A DNA stretch of 64,000 bases, from assembly GCF_003325375.1 (NCBI RefSeq), contig NZ_CP030862.1:809501-873500 (forward strand). The letters are read 5' to 3'. Source of the DNA: Streptomyces globosus. GTDB lineage: Bacteria; Actinomycetota; Actinomycetes; Streptomycetales; Streptomycetaceae. The notes beneath the pieces were generated by a model that saw only the letters and a list, made by a program, of their open reading frames with translations, ran no database searches and was not told where the DNA came from. Positions 53,541-61,727 of the stretch are shown piece by piece. Made by a program: the position numbers and the translations under genes. Within the stretch, counting starts at the first letter, position 1, and the number at the start of each line of letters is the position of its first letter.

Positions 53541-53751
53541 GTGCGCCTCGACAGGGGAGGGCGCGGGAGGGTGCGGGGGCATGCCGCAGAAGGTCGGCAC
53601 ATCCTCTGCGCCGAATTCACCCGAGTGGCGCAATGACGTTCTCGCCGGGCGGCCGATGTACGCCGAACGGGCGACGGTGGTCTCATCACCTGGAAGCGCG
53701 GTGACCTGCGCCCGGTGACCGGAGACCTCCACCGGAGTTCAGAGGTGCCCG

Positions 53752-55572
53752 ATGAAACCGAACTCTTTCGCAACAGCGGCTGCACTCGCCTGCGGTCTGA
53801 TCATGATGGGTCCGGCGTCGCCGCCCGCCTTCGGGCAGGGGGATCCGGCCCTTGGCCCCGTGGCCGGCACGGCCGGCACCGCCGGTGCCGTCCAGGCCAG
53901 GGGCGAGACCTGCCCGTCCTCCGACCCTCCGCCCGGTACGGGCTCGCAGATCAACGACGCCGATGCCGCTGCGATCGTCCGGGCCCACAACGACGCGCGC
54001 CGCGACGCCGCCCGGAAGTACAACCCCGGCCTCACCGCGACCCCCGTGGTCTGGGACGCCAAGGTCGCCTGCGACGCGCAGGCATGGGCCGACGATCCCG
54101 CCTCGAGCGCGGGCGGCGGGCTCCACCACAGCAGCCGCGCCACCAACGGCAACCAGGGGGAGAACCTGCTCAACTCCTCGCCGGGGCCGGCACGCCCCCT
54201 GGTTGCCTTCGACCCGTCGGTCTCCTTCAGCTGGATGGCGGAGAAGCCCGCGTTCGACGCCGACAACAACGCCCCGGTCAACAGCGGCGCGGCCGCCGGA
54301 ACCAACTACAAGGCGTGGGGGCACTACTCGCAGATCGTGTGGATGAACCCGGCGTCGCCCACCACCAAGGTCGGCTGCGGGGTGAAGGAAGGCGTGCCGG
54401 TGGGGGACAGCGGCGCAACCGGCTGGATCCTGGTCTGCCGGTACCTCGCGGCAGGCAACATCGGCGGGCAGCAGGCCATCCCACCCGGCGGTGCCCCGGT
54501 CCCGCCGCCCCAGCAGCCGTCCACCGCCTTCTCCGGAGCGCGTCCGGCGATGGCGAAGCAGAACGACAACCTGTTGACCGCGCTCGCGGTGGACAGGGAG
54601 GGCTTTCTGAATGTGGCGTGGGTGGTGGGTACGCAGCCGTGGCATGCGCCGGTGCGGTTCGGTCCGGCGGTCTTCCCGCCGGGTGCGCCGGTGGCGATGG
54701 CGAAGCAGAACGACAACCTGTTGACCGCGCTCGCGGTGGACAGGGAGGGCTTTCTGAATGTGGCGTGGGTGGTGGGTACGCAGCCGTGGCATGCGCCGGT
54801 GCGGTTCGGCCCGGCGGTCTTCCCGCCGGGTGCGCCGGTGGCGATGGCGAAGCAGAACGACAACCTGTTGACCGCGCTCGCGGTGGACAGGGAGGGCTTT
54901 CTGAATGTGGCGTGGGTGGTGGGTACGCAGCCGTGGCATGCGCCGGTGCGGTTCGGTCCGGCGGTCTTCCCGCCCGGAGCCCCCGTCGCCATGGCGAACC
55001 AGGCGCGCGATCTGCTGACCGCGCTCGCCGTGGACAAGCAGGGCGCGCTGAACGTGGCCTGGGTGGTCGGTACGCAGCCGTGGCATGCGCCGGTGCGGTT
55101 CGGTCCGGCGGTCTTCCCGCCGGGTGCGCCGGTGGCGATGGCGAAGCAGAACGACAACCTGTTGACCGCGCTCGCGGTGGACAGGGAGGGCTTTCTGAAT
55201 GTGGCGTGGGTGGTCGGTACGCAGCCGTGGCACGCCCCGGTGCGGTTCGGTCCGGCGGTCTTCCCGCCCGGTGCGCCGGTGGCCATGGCCAAGCAGCAGC
55301 CCAGCCTGCTGACCGCACTGGCGGTGGACGAGCAGGGCGCGCTGAATGTGGCGTGGGTGGTGGGTACGCAGCCGTGGCACGCCCCGGTGCGGTTCGGCCC
55401 GGCGGTCTTCCCGCCCGGAGCCCCCGTCGCCATGGCGAACCAGGCGCGCGATCTGCTGACCGCGCTCGCCGTGGACAAGCAGGGCGTGCTGAACGTGGCC
55501 TGGGTGGTCGGTACGCAGCCCTGGCATGCCCCGGTGCGCTTCGGTCCGGCGGTCTTCCCGGCATCGCCGTAG
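53752..55572 (+). CDS. Secreted CAP-domain protein with seven 49-residue repeats
   Basis: This 606-residue protein has a signal peptide (ATAAALACGLIMMGPASPPA), a CAP/PR-1/SCP domain at about residues 65-235 (AIVRAHNDARRDAARKYNPG, GENLLNSS, WGHYSQIVWMNP, CGVKEG), a short Pro-rich linker, and seven tandem 49-residue repeats. Each repeat reads AMAKQNDNLLTALAVDREG, then LNVAWVVGTQPWHAPVRFG and PAVFPPGAPV. Copies 1, 2, 3 and 5 are nearly identical; 4 and 7 start AMANQARDLL, and 6 AMAKQQPSLL. Seven blade-sized repeats with a Trp-x-x-Pro element suggest a seven-bladed lectin-like beta-propeller. The ATG has AGAGGTG upstream. Its role is unknown: adhesion or antagonism is inferred. Confidence 0.83.
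   Translation: MKPNSFATAAALACGLIMMGPASPPAFGQGDPALGPVAGTAGTAGAVQARGETCPSSDPPPGTGSQINDADAAAIVRAHNDARRDAARKYNPGLTATPVVWDAKVACDAQAWADDPASSAGGGLHHSSRATNGNQGENLLNSSPGPARPLVAFDPSVSFSWMAEKPAFDADNNAPVNSGAAAGTNYKAWGHYSQIVWMNPASPTTKVGCGVKEGVPVGDSGATGWILVCRYLAAGNIGGQQAIPPGGAPVPPPQQPSTAFSGARPAMAKQNDNLLTALAVDREGFLNVAWVVGTQPWHAPVRFGPAVFPPGAPVAMAKQNDNLLTALAVDREGFLNVAWVVGTQPWHAPVRFGPAVFPPGAPVAMAKQNDNLLTALAVDREGFLNVAWVVGTQPWHAPVRFGPAVFPPGAPVAMANQARDLLTALAVDKQGALNVAWVVGTQPWHAPVRFGPAVFPPGAPVAMAKQNDNLLTALAVDREGFLNVAWVVGTQPWHAPVRFGPAVFPPGAPVAMAKQQPSLLTALAVDEQGALNVAWVVGTQPWHAPVRFGPAVFPPGAPVAMANQARDLLTALAVDKQGVLNVAWVVGTQPWHAPVRFGPAVFPASP
54550..55569 (+). repeat. Seven tandem 147-bp coding repeats
   Basis: The ATGGCGAAG or ATGGCGAAC block recurs at 54550, 54697, 54844, 54991, 55138, 55285 and 55432, exactly 147 bases apart each time; the last copy ends early at the stop codon. 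Long stretches are identical even at third codon positions, which points to recent duplication or gene conversion. Copies 4 and 7 share sequence and codons with each other rather than with their neighbours. Confidence 0.93.
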
Positions 55573-55669
55573 TACGCACCGTGGGCCGTACCGGTTCGCG
55601 CTCGCTTGCCGTCCCAGAGTGCCGGGGGCTGCGGCCAGTGCCCGGGTCGGCCGGATCCCGGTACGTACC

Positions 55670-55711
55670 GCGGCGCCGGCCTGCGGGCGGCTTCCCACAG
55701 GCCGGCGCCGC
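55670..55711. terminator. Bidirectional terminator
   Basis: GCGGCGCCGGCCTG (55670-55683) pairs perfectly with 55698-55711 around a 14-base loop, between the convergent CAP-repeat and TetR genes. Confidence 0.83.
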
Positions 55712-55755
55712 CCGAGCTGGCGGCCGAGCCCGCGGCTACGCCGCCGTACGGCCCG

Positions 55756-56334
55756 TCAGGACGCGTGGTGGGCGCGGGTGATGAGGTCCGTGGCGACCTC
55801 CAGGGCCGCGACCCGGGTCTCCTCCGGGTCGCCCTCCACGTGCTGGAGGAACATCATCCCCGCGTGCAGGGTGAAGAGGGCGCTGACGCAGCGGACCTGG
55901 TCCGTCAGCGGGCCGTCGTCGTTGCGGAGCAGCTCGACCAGGGTGAACAGGCGGCGCTTGACCGTCTCGCCGATGCTCAGCTCCCGCATCGTCGCCTGGT
56001 TCTCCTGCATGAAGCGGTACAGCTGCGCGCCCGCCGCCATGGCCTCGCTGTAGCGGCGCAGCACCTCCCGCTTGGTCTCCAGGGTGCGCGGCTGCTGCTG
56101 CGCCCACTCGATCAGCTCGTCGATCGGGCGGGTGACGTCGTCGAAGACGCTGATGATGATGTCTTCCTTGGTCTTGAAGTGGTAGTACAGCGCCGCCTTC
56201 GTGACCTCCAGCCGCTCCGCGATCTCACGCAGCGACGTCTTCTCGTACCCCTGCTCGGCGAAGAGCTCCAGCGCGACGTCCTGGATGCGCTGGCGGGTGT
56301 TGCCTCGACGCCCCTGCGGACTGCTGCTGGACAT
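55756..56334 (-). CDS. TetR-family repressor of the MFS pump
   Basis: This 192-residue protein has a classic TetR helix-turn-helix (RQRIQDVALELFAEQGYEKT, then SLREIAERLEVTKAALYYHF) and a mostly helical ligand-binding domain. GGGGAGAGG just before the ATG at 56334 favours this start over a GTG four codons earlier. It is divergent from the DHA2-type MFS exporter, the standard arrangement for drug-responsive repressor/pump pairs, and an 18-base imperfect palindrome between them is the probable operator. Confidence 0.9.
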   Translation of the reverse strand: MSSSSPQGRRGNTRQRIQDVALELFAEQGYEKTSLREIAERLEVTKAALYYHFKTKEDIIISVFDDVTRPIDELIEWAQQQPRTLETKREVLRRYSEAMAAGAQLYRFMQENQATMRELSIGETVKRRLFTLVELLRNDDGPLTDQVRCVSALFTLHAGMMFLQHVEGDPEETRVAALEVATDLITRAHHAS

Positions 56335-56399
56335 GCCTCTCCCCACCCTGCTTGCTTGACGCCCGGCTAGTGGCGGGCTTACCTTCCCCAGTGTAGTGA

Positions 56400-56417
56400 A
56401 CTAGCCGGTCGGCAAGT
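56400..56417. promoter_or_regulatory. Probable TetR operator in the repressor/MFS intergenic region
   Basis: ACTAGCCG-GT-CGGCAAGT is an 8-2-8 inverted repeat with one mismatch. Upstream CCGGCTAG at 56363-56370 is the complement of its left part, so a second half-site exists. On the minus strand TACACT (56390-56395) may be the -10 box of the repressor gene, close to the operator. Confidence 0.6.
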
Positions 56418-56491
56418 AAGTACACCGCGTGCACGCAGGAGCGGGCCGCGGGACTGCCGTCCGGCAACCGGCATGCAACGGGGAGCGGATC

Positions 56492-58090
56492 ATGGTCGAC
56501 AATGCCACAGAGGCCGGGGCGGCGGCGGAGGGGGTGAAGCCGCGCAGCGTCCGGGTCGTCCTCATGGCGCTGATGATCGCCATGCTGCTGGCCATGCTCG
56601 ACAACATGATCATCGGCACGGCGATGCCGACGATCGTCGGCGAGCTCGGCGGCCTGGAGCACCTGTCATGGGTGGTCACCGCCTACACGCTGGCCACCGC
56701 CGCCTCCACCCCCATCTGGGGCAAGCTCGGCGACATGTACGGGCGCAAGGGCTCCTTCCTCGTCTCCATCGTGATCTTCCTGATCGGCTCCGCGCTCAGC
56801 GGCATGGCCCAGGACATGGGCCAGCTGATCGGCTTCCGCGCCGTCCAGGGCCTGGGCGCCGGCGGCCTGATGGTCGGCGTCATGGCGATCATCGGCGACC
56901 TGATCCCGCCCCGCGATCGCGGCAAGTACCAGGGCATGATGGCCGGCGTGATGGCCCTCGCCATGATCGGCGGCCCGCTGGTCGGCGGCACCATCACCGA
57001 CCACATGGGCTGGCGCTGGTCCTTCTACATCAACCTGCCGCTCGGGGCCGTCGCGCTCGCCATGGTCACCGCCGTCCTGTACCTGCCGAAGAAGAAGGCC
57101 CAGGGCAGGATCGACTACCTGGGTGCGGCCCTGCTGACCGTCGCCATCACCTCCACCGTCCTCGTCACCACCTGGGGCGGCACCGAGTACGCCTGGGGCT
57201 CGGCCGAGATCGTCGGCCTGATCGCCGTCGGAGCGGTCTCCACGGCCGCGTTCCTGTTCGCCGAGACCAGGGCCGCCGAGCCCGTCATGCCGCTGCACAT
57301 CTTCCGCAGCCGCAACTTCGCGCTCATGTCGGTGATCGGCTTCCTCGTCGGCTTCGCCATGTTCGGCGCCGTCCTCTACCTGCCGCTCTTCCAGCAGTCC
57401 GTGCAGGGGGCCTCCGCCACCAACTCCGGCCTGCTGCTCCTGCCCATGCTCCTGTCGATGATGGCCGTCTCGCTGATCGCGGGGCGCGTCACCACCAACA
57501 GCGGCAGGTACAAGGTGTTCCCCATCGCGGGCGGCGCCCTCATGGTCGCCGGGCTGTACCTGCTGGCGCAGATGGACACCGGCACCGGCCGCCTCCTCTC
57601 CGGCGTGTACATGGCCATCCTCGGCGCGGGCCTCGGCTTCCTCATGCAGATCACCATGCTGGTGGCGCAGAACAGCGTCGAGATGAAGGACATGGGCGTC
57701 GCCTCCTCGACGGCCACCCTCTTCCGCACCCTCGGCGGCTCGTTCGGCGTCGCACTCATGGGCTCCCTCTTCACCGGCCGGGTCACCGACGCGATGACCG
57801 AACGCCTCGGCCCCGAGGCCGCCGGCGCGGTCGGCTCCGCGCAGCTCGACGCGGCAAGCCTGGCGAAGCTGCCGGAGGCGGTGCGCGAGGCGTACCAGTA
57901 CGCGGTCGCCGCCGGCACGCACTCCGCGTTCCTGCTCGGCGCGTTCGTCGCCGTACTGGGCTTCGCCGCGGCCTGGTTCGTCAAGGAGGTCCCGCTGCGC
58001 GGCTCCGGCCCCGCGCCGGCCGCCGATCCCGCGGGCGGCGCCCCCGGGTCGGCCCCCGCCGCGGCCCCGCAGGCGCCCGTCGCCCGCTGA
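56492..58090 (+). CDS. MFS multidrug exporter, DHA2 family (14 TMS)
   Basis: This 532-residue membrane protein is a proton-coupled drug exporter. Motifs include LDNMIIGTAMPTIVGELGG in helix 1, GKLGDMYGRKGSFLVSIVIF (motif A) and GAGGLMVGVMAIIGDLIPPRDRG, as in EmrB/QacA-type DHA2 transporters. About 14 hydrophobic segments are present, and the Pro/Ala-rich C-terminus is cytoplasmic. The ATG has GGGGAG six bases upstream. The divergent TetR gene is its likely repressor. The substrate is unknown. Confidence 0.92.
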   Translation: MVDNATEAGAAAEGVKPRSVRVVLMALMIAMLLAMLDNMIIGTAMPTIVGELGGLEHLSWVVTAYTLATAASTPIWGKLGDMYGRKGSFLVSIVIFLIGSALSGMAQDMGQLIGFRAVQGLGAGGLMVGVMAIIGDLIPPRDRGKYQGMMAGVMALAMIGGPLVGGTITDHMGWRWSFYINLPLGAVALAMVTAVLYLPKKKAQGRIDYLGAALLTVAITSTVLVTTWGGTEYAWGSAEIVGLIAVGAVSTAAFLFAETRAAEPVMPLHIFRSRNFALMSVIGFLVGFAMFGAVLYLPLFQQSVQGASATNSGLLLLPMLLSMMAVSLIAGRVTTNSGRYKVFPIAGGALMVAGLYLLAQMDTGTGRLLSGVYMAILGAGLGFLMQITMLVAQNSVEMKDMGVASSTATLFRTLGGSFGVALMGSLFTGRVTDAMTERLGPEAAGAVGSAQLDAASLAKLPEAVREAYQYAVAAGTHSAFLLGAFVAVLGFAAAWFVKEVPLRGSGPAPAADPAGGAPGSAPAAAPQAPVAR

Positions 58091-58121
58091 CCGGCCGCCG
58101 CCCGGCAGCCCGTACGACCCC

Positions 58122-58159
58122 GGCCCCGGCCCCCGCGGACCCCCGCGCGGGCCGGGGCC
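58122..58159. terminator. Terminator after the MFS gene
   Basis: GGCCCCGGCCC (58122-58132) pairs with GGGCCGGGGCC (58149-58159) around a 16-base loop, 31 bases past the stop. Confidence 0.75.
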
Positions 58160-58231
58160 CTGCCGCAGGCGCCCCCTTCCCTCCGGCCCCGGCCGCCCCG
58201 CGGGGCGACAGGACTTTATTTCGTACGATCA

Positions 58232-58245
58232 AGGACCAAGGTCCT
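58232..58245. promoter_or_regulatory. Palindrome upstream of the polysaccharide deacetylase
   Basis: AGGACC-AA-GGTCCT is a perfect 14-base inverted repeat in a locally AT-richer region (58210-58270), about 105 bases before the deacetylase start. It fits GGAC-N4-GTCC, the core spacing of DevR/DosR-type boxes, but such a link is unproven. It could also be a transcript hairpin. Confidence 0.4.
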
Positions 58246-58349
58246 CTACCAGGCCTTTTGGGGCCATTGGTGGGAACCCCTCGCACGGGCGTGCACGTCC
58301 TGACCCACAGAAGGGCCGACGGGAACGCCGATCGGGGAGGGGACGCCTC

Positions 58350-59198
58350 ATGGGCCTCAGGGAATTCACGGCACGCGTACGCCGGACGGGCGTGCGCACG
58401 CGGGTGGCCGTCGCGGCATCGGTCACGGCCGCGGCGATGACGGTGTGGGGGGTGGCCGCCTTCGCCGGCCCGGACCCCGCCGGCCCGGCCGGCACCGCCG
58501 AGGACGGCGCCAAGGGCGCTGCCGAAGACGGCGCCAAGGGCGGGCCCAAGGGCCCCGAGACCCCCGTACAGCGCATACCCGAGGACATAGCCCACGCCTC
58601 GGAAGGCGGCGCCGGCGCCGTCAACCTCACCATCGACGACGGCCCCGACCCCCGGTGGACCCCCCGCATCCTCGCCGTCCTGGAGCAGCACGGCGCCAAG
58701 GCCGTCTTCTGCATGGTCGGCCCCCGGGCCAAGGCCCACCCCGACCTCGTCAAGAAGGTCGTCGCCGGAGGCCACCGGCTCTGCAACCATGCCATGGACC
58801 ACGACACGGCCATGGACCGCAAGCCCGTCGCCTACCAGGAGCAGCAGATCCTCGACGCGCAGAAGCTCATCGAGGAGGCGGCCGGCGGCGTCGCCCGCGT
58901 CGAGTACTACCGCGCCCCCGGCGGCGCGTTCACCCCCGACAGCCGGCGCATCGCCGCCGCCGCCGGAATGCGCCCCCTCGGCTGGAACATCGACACCAAG
59001 GACTTCCGGAAGCCCGGAGCCCCCGCCATCGTCGGCACCGTCAAACGGGAGCTGGGCAACGGTCCGACCATCCTGCTCCACGACGGCGGCGGCGACCGCC
59101 GGCAGACCGTGGAGGCCCTCGGCCAGATCCTCGACTGGCTGGAGCAGCAGGGCCGCCCCACCGGCTTCCCCGTCCGCACCGCCCCCGACACGCCCTGA
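58350..59198 (+). CDS. Secreted polysaccharide deacetylase (NodB domain)
   Basis: This 282-residue protein has an N-terminal signal or anchor (VAVAASVTAAAMTVWGVAAF), a short low-complexity AEDGAKG duplication, and a CE4 NodB domain from about residue 85. Motif 1 is NLTIDDGPDPRW, motif 2 CNHAMDHD (here His-Ala-Met-Asp-His, a variant of HSxxH), motif 3 YYRAPGGAF, and the later motif is ILLHDGGGD. The enzyme should remove acetyl groups from chitin, peptidoglycan or a similar N-acetylglucosamine polymer outside the cell. GGGGAGGGG precedes the ATG. Confidence 0.88.
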   Translation: MGLREFTARVRRTGVRTRVAVAASVTAAAMTVWGVAAFAGPDPAGPAGTAEDGAKGAAEDGAKGGPKGPETPVQRIPEDIAHASEGGAGAVNLTIDDGPDPRWTPRILAVLEQHGAKAVFCMVGPRAKAHPDLVKKVVAGGHRLCNHAMDHDTAMDRKPVAYQEQQILDAQKLIEEAAGGVARVEYYRAPGGAFTPDSRRIAAAAGMRPLGWNIDTKDFRKPGAPAIVGTVKRELGNGPTILLHDGGGDRRQTVEALGQILDWLEQQGRPTGFPVRTAPDTP

Positions 59199-59335
59199 CC
59201 CGCCGGACCCTGACACACGCCGCCCCCTGACACGCCGCCGGGCGGCGAACGGGTGAGGATCGGCGGCGCCCGCGCCCGCCGGGTGTTCCCTGATCCTGCG
59301 CACACCCGTGCGCCCGCCCGACCAGGAGGTCCCCC

Positions 59336-59659
59336 GTGGCCATCGCGCCCGCCAAGCTGTCCGATCCCGTCGTCAGCGCCTTCGTCGCCGCCGTCAACGC
59401 GCACGACAGGGACGCCTTCCTCGCCCTCCTCACCCCCGACGCAACCATGTCCGACGACGGCACCGACCGCGACCTGCACGAGTGGATCGACCGCGAGATC
59501 TTCGACTCCGGCGGCCACATGGACGTCCAGTCCGAGTCCGAAGGCGGCCGCCGGCTCGTCGCCGACTACCGCAACGACACCTGGGGCGAGATGCGCACCG
59601 CCTGGCGCTTCACCGTCCAGGGCGACCGCATCAGCCGCTTCGAGACCGGCCAGGCGTAG
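59336..59659 (+). CDS. NTF2/SnoaL-like small protein
   Basis: This 107-residue protein begins VAIAPAKLSDPVVSAFVAAV, then NAHDRDAFLALLTPDATMSD, the typical N-terminal helix and strand of NTF2-like folds, and ends with WRFTVQGDRISRFETGQA. Function is unknown; family members bind small hydrophobic ligands. The GTG start has AGGAGG six bases upstream, one of the best ribosome sites in the window. A perfect 14-bp-stem terminator follows, so it is a single-gene unit. Confidence 0.83.
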   Translation: MAIAPAKLSDPVVSAFVAAVNAHDRDAFLALLTPDATMSDDGTDRDLHEWIDREIFDSGGHMDVQSESEGGRRLVADYRNDTWGEMRTAWRFTVQGDRISRFETGQA

Positions 59660-59669
59660 CACGTCCCCG

Positions 59670-59711
59670 CCCGCGGCGCCGCCCCCGCGGGCGCGCCGGC
59701 GGCGCCGCGGG
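59670..59711. terminator. Strong hairpin terminator
   Basis: CCCGCGGCGCCGCC (59670-59683) pairs perfectly with 59698-59711 around a 14-base loop, ten bases past the NTF2-like gene's stop. Confidence 0.8.
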
Positions 59712-59785
59712 CGCGCGGGCTCCCGTACGGGTGAAAGGGCGGCGGGCGTCGTTCCGGGCCGCCGCGGGGCCCCGTTGGACCGGGC

Positions 59786-60406
59786 ATGAAGCGCACCCGC
59801 ACCGCCGCCCTCACCGTCGCCGCCGCCGCGGCGGCCCTCGCGCCGCTCCTCGGCCAGGCCGCCACCGCCGCGCAGGGCACCTACCTCCAGGACCCGGCCG
59901 GCGCCGACAAGGCGATGAAGTCCCTGTGGACCAAGGACGAGATGCACAAGGTGGAGGCGCAGCTGCGCTTCTACCCCGGCATCCGGTACAAGACGGTGCC
60001 GCGCCCCGGCCACCCGGCCGCCCCCGACCACGAGCGGCGGACCGGCGACCCCAAGACCCTGGCGTGGGAGCCGGAGTTCGACTTCGGCTGGGCGGTGTCG
60101 GACTCGCTGCTGGTCAAGAAGGCCGTGACGACCAAGGACGGCCGGCACCCGATCGTGCTGCACGCCACCGTGCGCTCCGCTTCCCGCGGGACGGCCGTCG
60201 AGGTGCACCGGGAGCTCGCCGACCGGCCGGCGACGGGCCGCGAGAAGGTGCCCGGCGGCAAGCGGATCGCCTGCGACACCGGCGAGTACACGGTGGAGTG
60301 GTCCGTCACCCGGACCGGCTACGGGACCCTCCGGGGCTCCATGCCGTGGAACTCCAGCTGCGAGAACCACCGGACGGCGTTCTCGGCGGAGCACCGCGGG
60401 CACTGA
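59786..60406 (+). CDS. Secreted protein of unknown function
   Basis: This 206-residue protein has a clear signal peptide (RTRTAALTVAAAAAALAPLL, then GQAATAA) and a mature part without membrane helices. It contains many Trp, Lys and charged residues (SLWTKDEMHKVEAQL, TLAWEPEFDFGWAVSD), and two cysteines (RIACDTGEYTVEW and NSSCENHRT) that may form a disulfide. The family is not recognised. It is convergent with the sugar-binding lipoprotein gene, with a compact terminator between. Confidence 0.72.
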   Translation: MKRTRTAALTVAAAAAALAPLLGQAATAAQGTYLQDPAGADKAMKSLWTKDEMHKVEAQLRFYPGIRYKTVPRPGHPAAPDHERRTGDPKTLAWEPEFDFGWAVSDSLLVKKAVTTKDGRHPIVLHATVRSASRGTAVEVHRELADRPATGREKVPGGKRIACDTGEYTVEWSVTRTGYGTLRGSMPWNSSCENHRTAFSAEHRGH

Positions 60407-60413
60407 GGGCGGG

Positions 60414-60431
60414 CCGCCGCCGGGGCGGCGG
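60414..60431. terminator. Compact terminator between convergent genes
   Basis: CCGCCGCC (60414-60421) pairs with GGCGGCGG (60424-60431) around two bases, filling the 25-base gap between the two stops. Confidence 0.7.
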
Positions 60432-61727
60432 TCAGTTCCTCTTCCTGGCCTGGTACGTCTTCGCGGCGATCTCCTCCAGGACCGCCTTGGGGTCGCGGCC
60501 CGGCTCGACGGCCCGGCCTATGTTCCGCTTGATGGTGTCGCTGACCTCCACCCAGGCCGGGTCGTTCACCGGGTACAGCTGGGCGCCCCTCAGGGCCGTC
60601 AGGAACTGCTGGTCGTTGTCGTCGATCGCGCCGGCCGGGGTCCGCGTCGCCGACACCGTCGACGGCAGCAGGTGGTAGCGGCCCGCGAACTCCGACAGGT
60701 TCCTGTCCTGGTAGAGGAACTCCAGGAACCTGCCGATCGCGTCCCGCTTGCCGTTCTGCCGGAACGCCATGATCCAGTCGGCGACGCCCATGGTCGGCGG
60801 GGTCGCCCCGGAGGCCAGCGAGTCGGAGACCGGCATGGCGACGGCCCCGACGCCGATGCCCCGGGCGCGGGCCTCGTGGGCGAGCGAGGGGTAGCCGTTG
60901 AGCATGCCGACCTCGCCCCGCAGGAACGCGGCGAAGGCATCCGCCCGGTTGAGCCCGGCCGGCGCCACCGGGCCCGTCAGGCCGGGGCCCACCAGGTTGT
61001 CCTGGATCCAGCGGAACGTCTCGATGTTCCGGTCCGAGGCCAGGCTGTAGTTGCCGGCGCTGTCGGAGTAGCCGCCGCCGTTGCTCAGCTCCCAGATCAT
61101 CGCCTCGGCGTGCGCCTCCTCCGGGCCGAGCGGCATGGCGTACGGGAATTTCACGCCCTTGCTCTTGAGGGCCTTCGCCGCGTTCCTCAGCTCCGACCAG
61201 GTCTTCGGGGCGGCCGGCGCCCCCGAGGCGGTCGTCAGGCCCGCCTGCCTGAACAGGGCCTCGTTGTAGAAGAGCAGCCGGCTGCTCGCCACCCACGGCA
61301 GGCCGTACAGGGTGTTCCCGATCGAGCCGGCCTCGGCGAGCGGCGCGAGGAAGTTCGCCTCTGAGGCCACGGGGAGGATTTCGTCCGCGGAATACAGCCG
61401 GCCGTCCGCCGCGAAATCCGAATAGGAGCCCATGAGGGCGATGTCCGGCGCCTTTCCCTCCTTCACCATCCGCGACACCTCGCGGTCGACATCCGCCCAC
61501 GGGAGAAGCCGAACCTCCACCGCGGTGCCGGGATGTGCGGCGGTGAACTCCTTCGCCACCCGGTCCCAGAAGGGCCTTGAGCTGGTGGCCTTGTCCCCGC
61601 CGTATTCCGCGGCGACCAGGCGGATCGTGCCGCTGTCGGAGCCGGCGCCGGATCCGCATCCGGCGAGCGGGGCCAGGAGTCCGAGCACGACTGCTGCCGC
61701 GCCCGCGCCGAAAGTTCTTCGTTGCAC
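60432..61727 (-). CDS. Sugar ABC transporter substrate-binding lipoprotein
   Basis: This 431-residue lipoprotein has a signal peptide and lipobox LAGC (C24), then the family 1 solute-binding fold: FWDRVAKEFTAAHPGTAVEV, YGLPWVASSRLLFYNEALFR, PKTWSELRNAAKAL and a C-terminal DPAWVEVSDTIKRNIGRAV segment. It should capture an oligosaccharide outside the membrane for an importer. No permease or ATPase gene is near, so it is an orphan that must use components encoded elsewhere. The GTG start has GGGAAGAA upstream. The ligand cannot be deduced. Confidence 0.88.
   Translation of the reverse strand: MQRRTFGAGAAAVVLGLLAPLAGCGSGAGSDSGTIRLVAAEYGGDKATSSRPFWDRVAKEFTAAHPGTAVEVRLLPWADVDREVSRMVKEGKAPDIALMGSYSDFAADGRLYSADEILPVASEANFLAPLAEAGSIGNTLYGLPWVASSRLLFYNEALFRQAGLTTASGAPAAPKTWSELRNAAKALKSKGVKFPYAMPLGPEEAHAEAMIWELSNGGGYSDSAGNYSLASDRNIETFRWIQDNLVGPGLTGPVAPAGLNRADAFAAFLRGEVGMLNGYPSLAHEARARGIGVGAVAMPVSDSLASGATPPTMGVADWIMAFRQNGKRDAIGRFLEFLYQDRNLSEFAGRYHLLPSTVSATRTPAGAIDDNDQQFLTALRGAQLYPVNDPAWVEVSDTIKRNIGRAVEPGRDPKAVLEEIAAKTYQARKRN

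Noticed and set aside
54550..55569. CRISPR array or transposon-derived satellite
   Set aside because: The repeats are directly adjacent, 147 bases long, without unique spacers, and form one open reading frame.
53686..55698. A 670-codon minus-strand frame opposite the CAP-repeat gene, and a long one in another plus frame
   Set aside because: It is the mirror of the 147-bp repeats in very GC-rich DNA. The translation is Arg/His-rich and repetitive with no domain, and the plus-strand gene has a signal peptide, a CAP domain and proper codon bias.
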